64,000 nucleotides of DNA, from assembly GCF_023231945.1 (NCBI RefSeq), contig NZ_JAJLJH010000009.1, positions 62,001 to 126,000 of the forward strand, in the 5' to 3' direction. A program made the position numbers and the translations under genes. This document shows positions 1-9,600 of this stretch, in pieces (within the stretch, counting starts at the first letter, position 1; every line of letters starts with the position of its first letter). The stretch is from Scleromatobacter humisilvae (lineage in GTDB: Bacteria > Pseudomonadota > Gammaproteobacteria > Burkholderiales > Burkholderiaceae_C). The notes under the pieces are model-generated. The model searched no databases. It was not told the origin of the DNA and saw nothing but the letters and a program-made list of their open reading frames with translations.

Positions 1-2
1 TG

Positions 3-155
3 GTCAACGGCCCCAGCGGGTTCACGACGACCGGGCTGACAGTCCACCCGCCTTCGACGGCGTCCAGCACGGGACTGCTGTTCACGATCACCGGCGCCCC
101 TGCCGGCCAGCCCGCCGTGAATGCGAGCTTCCTCGTTCCGCTGCGTGCGGGTTGA
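3..155 (+). CDS. C-terminal fragment of an upstream secreted-type protein (partial)
   Basis: The window opens inside a reading frame that gives 50 residues and ends in TGA at 153-155. The visible tail is rich in Thr, Ser, Gly and Pro (it begins VNGPSGFTTTGLTVHPPS) and ends in PLRAG. That composition suits the end of an exported or surface protein, but no domain can be named from so short a piece. The stop lies 26 bases before the ATG of the next gene, so the two are probably co-transcribed. The direction is certain only if this frame continues upstream of the window. Confidence 0.5.
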   Translation, partial: VNGPSGFTTTGLTVHPPSTASSTGLLFTITGAPAGQPAVNASFLVPLRAG

Positions 156-181
156 GCACTTTCCATCCAGGGAGTCATGCC

Positions 182-2602
182 ATGAGTCTCAAGACATTCC
201 TTCAGCGACATCTTTTCGCAGCGATCGTCGGCGTGGCCTCGGCCCTGCAGGCCGGTGCGTGCCATGCCCAGCTCGACGACATCTTCGTGCCGGCGATCGG
301 CGACGTCCTGGGCCATCTCCCGACCATCGACGGCGTGCCGACGGAGTCGGGATGGAACAACGCGGGTGAAGTCGGACTGTCCGAGGTGACCGGCGCGGGA
401 CGGGCCGGCTTCCTGCGCTACGGCATCGCCAACCAGGCGTTGTACCTCGCGGTGGACTACGACAATCCAGCTTTCACGATCGATCCGGCCGTAACGACGC
501 TCGTGCTCGTCATTTCACCCGAGCCGTCCAACCCGCAGAACGACATCCGCCTGCACATCACAGGCTTCGGAGCGGTCGGGGCGTCTTCGGCGGCCAGCAG
601 CGTGCCCACCGTGCAGATCTGGCACGGCAGCACCCACTGGAACCAGGTCCAGACCAACACCTCGGGCAACCCGGCCTGCCCGGCGATCGCCGACTATGGC
701 GCGTGGGCCAACTGCAGCACGCCGCTGGCGCTCGACGTCTCGGGAGTGACCGCCGCCAACCAGGACTGCACGCTCCCCAGCGCAGGGCCGTCCGCGGCGC
801 AGTACGTGATCAACGTCGTCGGAAAACACATTTCGTTCGAGGCCCGCATCCCCTTCAACGACGGCGGAAACTTCTGCAGGTTCCTTCCCTCGATGAGCAC
901 CACGTTCGGCTTCTACGCCGACCTGGTCAACATCGAGACGACGGGCACCACCTCGCACTTCTTCGAGGACGCGTTCCCGGTCGCCAGCGTGATGAACGCC
1001 GGCGCAGCGGGCGTGCAGATCACGCAGGCCACGCCCGACAAGGCGCATTGGGCCAATGCGTCGTTCTTCATGCGGCCGGAATGCGTCGGCGTCGACATCG
1101 TCCAGGCGGGTGTCTCGCAGGATCCGGTGAGCGGCTTCGGCAACACCACCACTGCGTTGCACGTGAGCCAGACGACGCAAGCTCAGTGCGACAGCCTGGC
1201 GAACGACTATTTGTGGAGCGGCACGCAGAGCGCGCCGACCGGCACCCGCAGCGCCGACAACTACTATCGCGCGCAGTTGACCAACAAGACGGCGGCCGAC
1301 ATTGCGGCGCACACGCTCTCGACGCAATTCAGCATCGCGCCCTGGGGCCTGGGCAGCCCGGACGAATGGGACGCGATCGGCCGTCGATACGATCCGGACG
1401 CCTCCGCCACGCCGAACGACAACATCGATGTCACCAGCCTCAATGCCGGTGCCCTGTCCGCCGCCCAGTCGCTCGTGCAGCAGACCGACTGGCGCCTGAG
1501 CTACAAGGAGTCCTGCGAATACTCGCTGACCGGCTTGACCGGCTTCCTGGGGCACCACTGCGTCCAGGCCGCCATCCAGTCCACCGACCCCGCGTTGAAG
1601 TTCCTGCACAGGAGCATCCAGTTCAACAACAACGTGCTGCAGGCATCGCATGCCACGACCAGCGCACACGTCGGCACCCGAGGCTACGGACCACCGCCGG
1701 CGGGCGAGACCAGGCACAAGGTGATCCTGGCGCTCGACCAGCAGGCGTCGCAACTTTCGCCCGACGGCAACTGGAGTCTGCGCATGCCGCCGAAGGCGAA
1801 CGCATCCAGTCGCGCGAGCACCTTCGCGAACTTCCCGCCCCTCGCGCTGGGGAGCCGCGTCACGCAGGAGCTGGATGTCGTGGCGCGCGGCTATCTCGAG
1901 ACCGGCGACGTGCTGATCATCGACAACAAGAAGTACCGGCGCGCGCGCTATGCCGGCGCGTTCACGATGCAGGTAGGCCACGACGGTCCCATCGACGGAT
2001 GGGCGCTCGACATGACTCCCAAGAGCTGCCCGGGCGGCGGCAACGGCTGCGTGAGAAGGACGCCCACGGGCTACGAGCTGAGCATTCCCGAGAACGAGTC
2101 GGTCGACCTGGACACCGTCGTCGACGCGATCGAGCCCGGCGGAGGCGGCAACGGTGGCGCCAACGGCCCCTGGGCCGCCTGGCTCGGCCTCGGCGCCACG
2201 ATCCCCCACGGCAGCTTCTCCAACGCCCACGACGGCGGCTTCGCCGGCACGCTGGGGCTGGAATACGCGATCAACCCGCAGCTGTCGGTGGAGGCCACGC
2301 TCGCGGCGCATCACTTCGACGGCAAGGGCGGCGCCGACGCCATCGACGTGACAGCGTTCGGCGTCGACGCGAAGTACTACGTCACGCCGGCGCCGCTGCG
2401 CTGGTTCGTCGACGGCGGCATCGGCATCTACGCCTTCGATCCGGGCAGCACGCGCTTCGGCGGCACGATCGGCGGCGGCGTGCAGGTTGGGCTGGGCCAC
2501 GGCTGGGCGATCGAGGGGCGCTACAACCTGCAGTCGGTCACCAGCAATGCGCCCGACACGACCTGGTCGACGCTGCAGGTCGCCGTCCGCAAGGCCTTCT
2601 GA
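182..2602 (+). CDS. Exported protein with N-terminal CBM9-like region and C-terminal outer-membrane beta-barrel
   Basis: This 806-aa protein starts at the ATG at 182, which has a GGGAG ribosome site about 8 bases upstream. A TTG 30 bases earlier is in frame but lacks one. Residues 1-30 are a signal peptide ending near GACHAQ. The next part (about 40-150) has the look of a carbohydrate-binding-module-9/DOMON fold, with IDG then a GW pair, LRYG and LYLAVDYD, but this is a weak call. The middle is unassigned and has several cysteines. After a Gly-rich linker (about 650-660), residues 665-806 show alternating hydrophobic strands and a terminal Phe, typical of small OmpA/OprF-type barrels that need BAM insertion. 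The stop is 7 bases before the next start, tying it to the injection-system-like genes downstream. Confidence 0.8.
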   Translation: MSLKTFLQRHLFAAIVGVASALQAGACHAQLDDIFVPAIGDVLGHLPTIDGVPTESGWNNAGEVGLSEVTGAGRAGFLRYGIANQALYLAVDYDNPAFTIDPAVTTLVLVISPEPSNPQNDIRLHITGFGAVGASSAASSVPTVQIWHGSTHWNQVQTNTSGNPACPAIADYGAWANCSTPLALDVSGVTAANQDCTLPSAGPSAAQYVINVVGKHISFEARIPFNDGGNFCRFLPSMSTTFGFYADLVNIETTGTTSHFFEDAFPVASVMNAGAAGVQITQATPDKAHWANASFFMRPECVGVDIVQAGVSQDPVSGFGNTTTALHVSQTTQAQCDSLANDYLWSGTQSAPTGTRSADNYYRAQLTNKTAADIAAHTLSTQFSIAPWGLGSPDEWDAIGRRYDPDASATPNDNIDVTSLNAGALSAAQSLVQQTDWRLSYKESCEYSLTGLTGFLGHHCVQAAIQSTDPALKFLHRSIQFNNNVLQASHATTSAHVGTRGYGPPPAGETRHKVILALDQQASQLSPDGNWSLRMPPKANASSRASTFANFPPLALGSRVTQELDVVARGYLETGDVLIIDNKKYRRARYAGAFTMQVGHDGPIDGWALDMTPKSCPGGGNGCVRRTPTGYELSIPENESVDLDTVVDAIEPGGGGNGGANGPWAAWLGLGATIPHGSFSNAHDGGFAGTLGLEYAINPQLSVEATLAAHHFDGKGGADAIDVTAFGVDAKYYVTPAPLRWFVDGGIGIYAFDPGSTRFGGTIGGGVQVGLGHGWAIEGRYNLQSVTSNAPDTTWSTLQVAVRKAF

Positions 2603-2609
2603 GGCGGCC

Positions 2610-4592
2610 ATGGGCGTGCCGTCCGACGGGGCCGCGCTGCGTCGCGTGACGCTGCGGGCGCCCGTGCGCGATCCGCTGCTGGCCCGCCAGCGGCTGGAGC
2701 GCGCGCTCGGGTCGCTGGACTGGGCGCCGCCGGGCCTGCCGTGGCGCGCCCTGCTGCTGGTGCGCCGCCTGGTGGCGACGGGCCAGCGCACGCCGGCGCT
2801 GGGCCGCAGCATCGCCGAATCCCTGCGCGCGCAGGCCCGCGAGGCACGGCGTCCGTGGGTGGACGGCACGGCGGCTGGCGGCGGCGCCGTCTGGTTCGCC
2901 GACGACGACGAGCTGGCGGCCTGCCTGCTGCGCGAGTGGCTGCGCGGGCGCGCGCAGGAGCCGTGGTGGTGCCGCGCGGCGCTCGGCGACGAGCCGCTCT
3001 CGCGCTGGCTCGCGCGGCGCGTGACGGGCCACGGCGACCGCCTGGTCCCCGTGATCGCGCAACTGGCCTCGATCGGACTGGCCGCGGCGTGGATCGCGCG
3101 CCTGGACGACGCGACGGCCGACGCCGCGGTTCGCGCGATCGCGCGCGACCACGCCGCGCCGGCGGTCGCCTCGGCATTGGATGGCGCGACGGGTCGCAAC
3201 GCGACATCGCCGATACACCACCCCTGTATGCGCGCGAGTGCTGTGGCTGCGACGGTCCACCGCGTCGTCACCGCGGTGCCGGAGTTGAACACCCCGCCGC
3301 CGACGCCGGCAGGGGCGCGCCTGATGGTCGTCGCGCTCGTCGCGGCGCGCGATCCCGTCCTGCTCAGGAGCGACGGCTTCGCGCAGGTCGTGCGTGATGG
3401 GCGGACCGCCGTGTCGCCCAGGTCGGCGGCGTCGCTCGTCGAGACCGGGCGGGGACGTGTCGATCTCGTCGACGAGGAGCCAGGTACCGACCAAAGCGCC
3501 GAGCTCGCGCCGCGGCCCTGCGGCCCGCCGTCGAAACTGCGAGGCGCGGATGCCTCCGCGATCGACTCGATTCCGCGCGGCGCGCCGACAGCGCTTCGGC
3601 AGCCCACACGCGACTTGTCCGCACGTGTCTCGGACGCGATTGACGACCTGGCAAATGCACCGCCGAGCCACCACGACGCCGTGATGCCGCCGTCGTCACG
3701 TCCGCCGGTGCGCGAGCCGGACGCACACCTGCGCGAGCGGCGGCGCGGGCAACGCACCGCGCCGCCGACCGGTCACGACATGCGCGACGCGGGCGACACC
3801 GCGCCGGCGTCCTCGCTCCACCGCGCCGAGACGGCGGTCGCGAGCCCGCGCCCACGGACCCTCGCCGCCCTGCCCGACGCAAGGCCGACCGCCACTTCAT
3901 TCGGCGGCCTGTTCTACCTGCTCAACGCCGCGATCGGCCTCGGTCTGTACGGCGACTTCACGGCGCCCGCCCAGCACGGCATCGCGCTGTCGCCCTGGAG
4001 GCTGCTCGCGATCGCGGGCGATGCCTGGTTCGGCGACGAGTTCGCGCGCGATGCGCTCGCGCCCTGGCTGGCGCGCATGGGCGGTGCCGAGCCCCCCGTC
4101 GCGCGACCCCGGGCGTGGGCCGTCCCCGACGCTGCCCTGCAGCCCTGGGGCCACCCGAGCGTGGTGCGCTACCGCGCGACGGCGCGTCGCCTGCGCCTGC
4201 TTCATCCGGCGGGCTTCGTGCTGTTCGACGTGCCGCGCTCCGGTGCGGCGCCGGCCGCGCAGGCCGCGGCGCTGTGCCGCGAACGCGTCCTGCTCGCGTC
4301 CGCCAGCGTGTGCATCGACCGACACGCGCCGCGCCCGACGGGCGATCGCTGGCAGCGTTGGCTGCTGCCGCTGATGCAGGCCCGGCTGGCGCGTGCGCTG
4401 GGCGTCGCCGACGACCAGGCGCCGATCGACCAGGTGTGCCGCAGCGAGGCGCGGGTGTCCTCCCGGCCGACATGGGTCGACGTGACGTTCTCGCTGGCCG
4501 CGCTCCCGCTGGCGATCCGGCTGGCCGGTCTCGACCGCGACCCGGGCTGGATCCCGGCCGCGGGGCGCGACGTGCGCTTCCACTTCGAGTGA
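2610..4592 (+). CDS. Uncharacterised protein of an eCIS-type locus
   Basis: This is a 660-aa cytoplasmic protein with no known catalytic motif. The ATG at 2610 is chosen because it follows the previous stop by 7 bases; an upstream in-frame start would overlap the barrel gene by over 100 bases. The N-terminal 190 residues are helical and rich in Ala, Arg and Leu. Residues about 200-430 are a Pro/Arg/Ala-rich, probably disordered spacer. A second folded part begins at SFGGLFYLLNAAIGL. The end carries a pattern (AIRLAGLDRDPGW near the C terminus, finishing in RFHFE) that I recall from proteins encoded just before the AAA+ ATPase in contractile-injection clusters. Its job there is not established. 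The following ATPase gene begins 6 bases after the stop. Confidence 0.7.
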   Translation: MGVPSDGAALRRVTLRAPVRDPLLARQRLERALGSLDWAPPGLPWRALLLVRRLVATGQRTPALGRSIAESLRAQAREARRPWVDGTAAGGGAVWFADDDELAACLLREWLRGRAQEPWWCRAALGDEPLSRWLARRVTGHGDRLVPVIAQLASIGLAAAWIARLDDATADAAVRAIARDHAAPAVASALDGATGRNATSPIHHPCMRASAVAATVHRVVTAVPELNTPPPTPAGARLMVVALVAARDPVLLRSDGFAQVVRDGRTAVSPRSAASLVETGRGRVDLVDEEPGTDQSAELAPRPCGPPSKLRGADASAIDSIPRGAPTALRQPTRDLSARVSDAIDDLANAPPSHHDAVMPPSSRPPVREPDAHLRERRRGQRTAPPTGHDMRDAGDTAPASSLHRAETAVASPRPRTLAALPDARPTATSFGGLFYLLNAAIGLGLYGDFTAPAQHGIALSPWRLLAIAGDAWFGDEFARDALAPWLARMGGAEPPVARPRAWAVPDAALQPWGHPSVVRYRATARRLRLLHPAGFVLFDVPRSGAAPAAQAAALCRERVLLASASVCIDRHAPRPTGDRWQRWLLPLMQARLARALGVADDQAPIDQVCRSEARVSSRPTWVDVTFSLAALPLAIRLAGLDRDPGWIPAAGRDVRFHFE

Positions 4593-4598
4593 GCCGCC

Positions 4599-6686
4599 AT
4601 GAACGCCCCCCTGCGCGCACTGCAGCCCGACGCCGGCGACGGCCTGCGCGGCGACCATCCCTTCGCGGGCCTCGCATTCCACGCCGCGCAGCACCTGCGG
4701 CTGGCGCTGTTCGGCGTCATCGCGCGCATCGTCGAGGCCTGCGCGGACGGCGACCTGGACGCGACGCTCGCCGCGCACCCGTTCCTGGTCGACTACCTCG
4801 TCGAGCTCGACGAACGCGCGGGCCTCGGCGACGAACTGGCCCTGCGCTGGCGCCTCGTGCTCGCCGAATGGGAGGCGCAGGCCTTGCAGGCCGGCGTCCA
4901 CCTGCCGCTGGCGGCCCTGCGCCGCGCGGGCGCCGGGGCGCTCGAGATCGAGCTGCTGCTGGCCGCCGGCCTCGTCGAGGAGGATGCGCGCTTCGGCGAC
5001 GTCTTCGGACGCCTGCAGGACGGCGGCCGCCGTCCCACGCTCGGACTGATGACCGCCTGGTGGCGCGACGACGGCAGCGGCGAGGATCGCGTCGACGACG
5101 TGCGTGCGGCCGCGACCCGGCTCGTCGACGGCGGCCTGCTGCGCGTGACGACGCCGGAGGCGCCGCGCGCCGACTGGGCGTTCGCAGCCACCCTGCCGGT
5201 CTGGGACGCGCTGCGCGGCGACGCCCCCGCGCTGCCCTGGCTGCAGCATCGCGCCTGCGCGGGCGCAACGCCGCTCGCGGCCTACATCGTGCCCGACGCG
5301 CGCGCGGCGCAGCTGGTGTCGGACGGCCTACAGGCCTTGCTGCGCGAGCGCCCTGCGCCGACGCTGCTGCTGCGCGGCCCGCTGCACAACGGCCGCAAGA
5401 CGCTCGCCGGCGCGCTCGCGGCGGCGCAGGGCCGCGACTTGCTGGTGGCGCGCGGCGCGGTGTGGGAGGACGACGCGCGCTGGCAGCTTCTCGGCGCGCT
5501 GGCCTGCGTCACCGGCGCGGTGCCGGTCGTCGAGGCCGGGCTCGCGGCCGGCGAAAACCGCGTGCTGCCCCCGCTGCCATGGTGCGACGCCCCGCTGCTG
5601 GTCGTGACGGGCCGGCACGGCGCCTGGACGCGCCAGGACGACGCGCCCACGATCGCGCTGCACCTGCCCTTGCCCGACGAGGACGCGCGCCGCCGCCACT
5701 GGCGCGAAGCAATCCCCGAGGCGATCGCGGCGGCCAGCATCGATGCCGCCGCGACGATGCGGCTGTCGGGCGGCCATGTGCGGCGCCTCGCGCGCGGCGC
5801 GGCCGACCTCGCGCGCCTGGACGGCCGGCGCGAGATCCGCGAGGACGACGTGCGCGAGGCGCGGCGCGCCCTGCCCGCGGGCCGTCTCGAGATGCTGGCG
5901 ACGCGGCTCGAGGCCAAGGGCGGCCTCGCCGACCTCGAGGTCGACGACCTGACGCGCGGCGAACTGCTGTCGTTCGCGGCGCGCTGCCGCTGGCGCGAAC
6001 AGCTCGCCTGCGCCATCACGGGCGCGCCGGCGGCCGGCCTCGGCGTGCGCGCGCTGTTCGCCGGCCCCAGCGGCGTCGGCAAGACGCTGGCAGCGCGGCT
6101 GCTCGCGGCGGAGCTGGGCAAGCCGCTGTTCCGCATCGACCTCGCCGCGACCGTCGACAAGTTCCTGGGCGAGACCGAGAAGCGCCTCGACCAGGCGCTC
6201 GACGCCGCCGAGGAGCTCGACGTCGTGCTGCTGTTCGACGAGGGCGACGCCCTGATGGCCCGCCGCACGGACGTCGGCTCGTCCAACGATCGCCACGCCA
6301 ACCTGGAGACGAACTTCCTGCTGCAGCGCCTGGACCAGTTCGAGGGCATCCTGGTCGTCACCAGCAACGCGCCCGATCGCATCGACGGCGCCTTCTCGCG
6401 CCGCATGGACGCGGTGCTGCATTTCCGCCTGCCCGACGAGCGCCAGCGCTATCGCCTGCTGCGGCGGCATCTGCCGGCCACGTCGCTGGTCGACGACGCC
6501 TGGATGCAGGACACCGCGCGCCGCTGCGCGCTGTCCGGCGGCCAGTGGGCCAACGTGGCGCTGCACGCGCGCCTGCTGGCGCTGCAGGATGGCGCGGAGG
6601 TTGCCACGCGGCACCTGCACGACGCGCTGGTGCGCGAATACCGCAAGACGGGCGCCGCCTGCCCGGCCCGGCCATGGCTGGGGTGA
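4599..6686 (+). CDS. AAA+ ATPase of eCIS type, two AAA modules
   Basis: This is a 695-aa cytoplasmic ATPase related to the ATPases of contractile injection loci (the Afp15 group). An N-terminal helical region is followed by a degenerate AAA module with the Walker-A-like GPLHNGRKT (lysine 267) and no convincing Walker B. A complete second module has GPSGVGKT (489-496), the Walker B LLFDEGDAL (Asp547, Glu548), sensor-1 VTSN and an arginine-finger-type SRRMD. In studied systems this ATPase is needed for particle assembly or cargo loading, so the same role is inferred here. The gene overlaps the start of the next gene by 13 bases, which implies translational coupling to the modular toxin-like protein. 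Confidence 0.88.
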   Translation: MNAPLRALQPDAGDGLRGDHPFAGLAFHAAQHLRLALFGVIARIVEACADGDLDATLAAHPFLVDYLVELDERAGLGDELALRWRLVLAEWEAQALQAGVHLPLAALRRAGAGALEIELLLAAGLVEEDARFGDVFGRLQDGGRRPTLGLMTAWWRDDGSGEDRVDDVRAAATRLVDGGLLRVTTPEAPRADWAFAATLPVWDALRGDAPALPWLQHRACAGATPLAAYIVPDARAAQLVSDGLQALLRERPAPTLLLRGPLHNGRKTLAGALAAAQGRDLLVARGAVWEDDARWQLLGALACVTGAVPVVEAGLAAGENRVLPPLPWCDAPLLVVTGRHGAWTRQDDAPTIALHLPLPDEDARRRHWREAIPEAIAAASIDAAATMRLSGGHVRRLARGAADLARLDGRREIREDDVREARRALPAGRLEMLATRLEAKGGLADLEVDDLTRGELLSFAARCRWREQLACAITGAPAAGLGVRALFAGPSGVGKTLAARLLAAELGKPLFRIDLAATVDKFLGETEKRLDQALDAAEELDVVLLFDEGDALMARRTDVGSSNDRHANLETNFLLQRLDQFEGILVVTSNAPDRIDGAFSRRMDAVLHFRLPDERQRYRLLRRHLPATSLVDDAWMQDTARRCALSGGQWANVALHARLLALQDGAEVATRHLHDALVREYRKTGAACPARPWLG

Positions 6687-9600
6687 CGCACGCGCGCCAG
6701 CCGCGGCCGGTCGAGACGGTGCGCATCGCGGCGTCGGCGCGCGCACAGGCGCAGGCGCAGGGCCAGGCGAGGCCGGCGCCGTCGTTCGCCGACCCGCGTG
6801 CGAGCACCTTGCTGACGTCGCGCAACGTCGCATCGACGCCCGCCGGCGACAAGCGCGTCTTCCGCAGTCGCGACGGCAAGAACATCGAGCTGCCCGACGA
6901 CATGAGCTACGAGCAGGCCGCGCAGCTCGAGCGCGACGCGCTGTCGGCGCAGGCCCATCTCGGCAAGGGCCCGCCGCCGCAGCCCGTGCCCGAGGTGCGC
7001 AAGCCGGCCGACAAGAAGCCGAAGAAGAACGCCGGCAAGGGCGAGCGCCCGAAGCACGGGCCGGGCGGCAAGGGCGGCGCCGCGCCGCGCACGGCGCGCG
7101 TGACCGCGCGCGTCGACGTTCCGGGCGGCAAGGTGGCGCAATACCTGGTGGGCAAGGCGCGTCCCGTGTTCGCGCGCGGGGCCGCGGCGCTGGGCGTGCT
7201 GAGCCGCCACGAACAGACGCACGAGAACGCGGCGCAGAAGGTGCACGAGGCCGAGAAGGCCGTCGTCATCCCGCCCAGCGAGGGGCAGTCGCGCGGCAAC
7301 GCGGTGCAGGTGGACGCGGTCAAGGCCAGGCCGGAGCCCCGCATCGATCCGTCCAAGGGCGACAGCACGCTGCAGGCCTCGCTGCAGGAGAACGTGCCGC
7401 GCACGATCGAGGACGTCGACAACTTCAAGCGCGACATGAAGGCACAGCACACGGGCGCCGACGTGCTGCAGTCCATGCAGGTCGACAAGAACGCGGTCGT
7501 CGGCACGTTCTCGGAGATGGAGCACACGCCTCAACCGGTGCCGCCCGAGCACGCGCCCGAGGCGCTGCCGGCGCCCGAGTCGGCACCCGGCACCGGCAAC
7601 ATGAACCTGGGCCGCGACGCCATCGCGCCGCTGCAGCCCGAGCACACCGACATGTCGACGTTCTCGCGCGAGGCCGACGGCAAGCTGAAGGAGGAAGGCG
7701 TCACGCAGGAGCAGCTCGACATGGTCGACAGCGGCGACCTCGCGACGGCCAACGCCGACAAGAAGAAGCTCGACCGCGACGTGCGCGCCGCGCCGGGCGA
7801 GATGGGCAAGCAGGTGCAGCAGGAGGCCAAGCGCGTCGACACCGAGCTCGCCAACGAGGAGCGCGAGCAGCGCGGCAAGATCGTCGCGCATCGCAAGCAG
7901 GGCCTGGGCGTAGCGTCGCAGAAGCAGAAGCACGCCAAGTCGGCGCTCGAGAAGAAGCGCGACGAGGTCGCCGCGCACATCAACGGCGTCTACACGCGCG
8001 CCCAGGCGAAGGTGAAGTCCCGGCTCGACGCGCTGGAGCAGTCGTCGATGAAGCGCTTCGACGACGGCAACGAGCGCGCCTCGCGCGTGTTCGAGGACAC
8101 GGTCAAGCGCGAGATCGAGGCGTTCAAGGACGACCGCTACGACGGCTGGTTCGGCTGGGCGCGCCGCGCCAAGGACTGGCTGCTGGGCATGGACGACCTG
8201 CCCGGCGTCAAGGCGATCTTCGACCGCAACCGCGCGACCTTCGTCTCGACGATCGACCACCTCGTGGCCGACATCACCGCCGACAACCAGCGCACCATCG
8301 CCGAGTGCCGCGAGGAACTGGCCCGCGCCCGCACCGAGATCGCCGACTACGTCGCCAAGCTGGGCCCCAGCCTGCGCGACATCGGCAAGGCCACGGCCAA
8401 CGACGTCAACGGCAAGCTCGAGCAGCTCGACGGCTTCATCCGCAAGCGCGAGGAGGACCTCCAGCAGAAGCTCGCCGACAAGCAACAGGCCGCCATCAAG
8501 GCGATCGACGACAAGATCGAGAAGATGAAGGACGCGATGTCGGGCGCGCTGTCCAAGCTGGGCAAGCTGCTGCTGTGGGCCGCCAAGAAGTTCTTCACCT
8601 GGGCGCTGCAGCAGTTCGGCTACTCGCTGTCGGAGATCGAGGGGATCATCAGCAAGGGCGCCGCGGTGCTCAAGGCGATCTTCACCAAGCCCATCGTGTT
8701 CGTGAAGAACCTGATGGCGGCCGCGATCCAGGGCTTCAGGCAGTTCGGCGCGAACTTCCTCAAGCATCTCAAGGACGCGCTGTTCGAGTGGCTCACCGGC
8801 GCCATCGAAGGGCTGGTGCTGCCGTCGACGTGGGACTTCAAGGGCATCATCGGCGTGGCCCTGCAGATGATCGGCGTCTCGTACGCCAACGTTCGCAGGC
8901 ACATGGTCGCCGTGATGGGCGAGACGGTGGTCGTCGGCCTCGAGAAGTCGTTCAAGCTGGTCAAGACGCTGGTCACCGAGGGCCCGATGGCCGCGTGGGA
9001 GCAGCTGCAGGAGATGGCCGCCGAGATGCGCGACGCGTTCGTGCAGGCGCTCAAGGACTTCATCCGCGACAAGATCATCATGGCCGCCATCGAGTGGGTC
9101 GTCGGCATCTTCGTGCCCGGCGCCGGCATCGTGAAGGCAGTGATCGGCATCTACGACACGGTCGTCTTCTTCGTCCAGAAGGCCAAGGACATCATCGAGA
9201 TGGTCGGGCGCTTCCTCGGCTCGATCGGCGAGATCGCCGCGGGCAACATCGGCGCGGCGGCCGACGCGATGGAGGCCGGCCTGGCGCGCGGCCTCGTGCT
9301 GGTCATCAACTTCCTGGCCAGGCTGCTGCGGCTCAACGGCATCACCGACAAGATCCGCAAGGGCATCGAGAAGATCCGCGCGAAGGTCGACTCGACGATC
9401 GAGAAGGTGGTCAAGTGGATCTGGGAGAAGGCGAAGGCGGTGTTCGGCAACATCAAGGCCGGCGTCAAGGCCTTCATCGGCTGGTGGAAGCAGGAGGCGA
9501 AGTTCACCGCCGACGGCGAGTCGCACCGGCTGTTCTTCTCCGGCGATGCCAAGAGCGCCCAGCTCAAGGTGGCCAGCACCGAAAAGAGCCTTGACGATTT

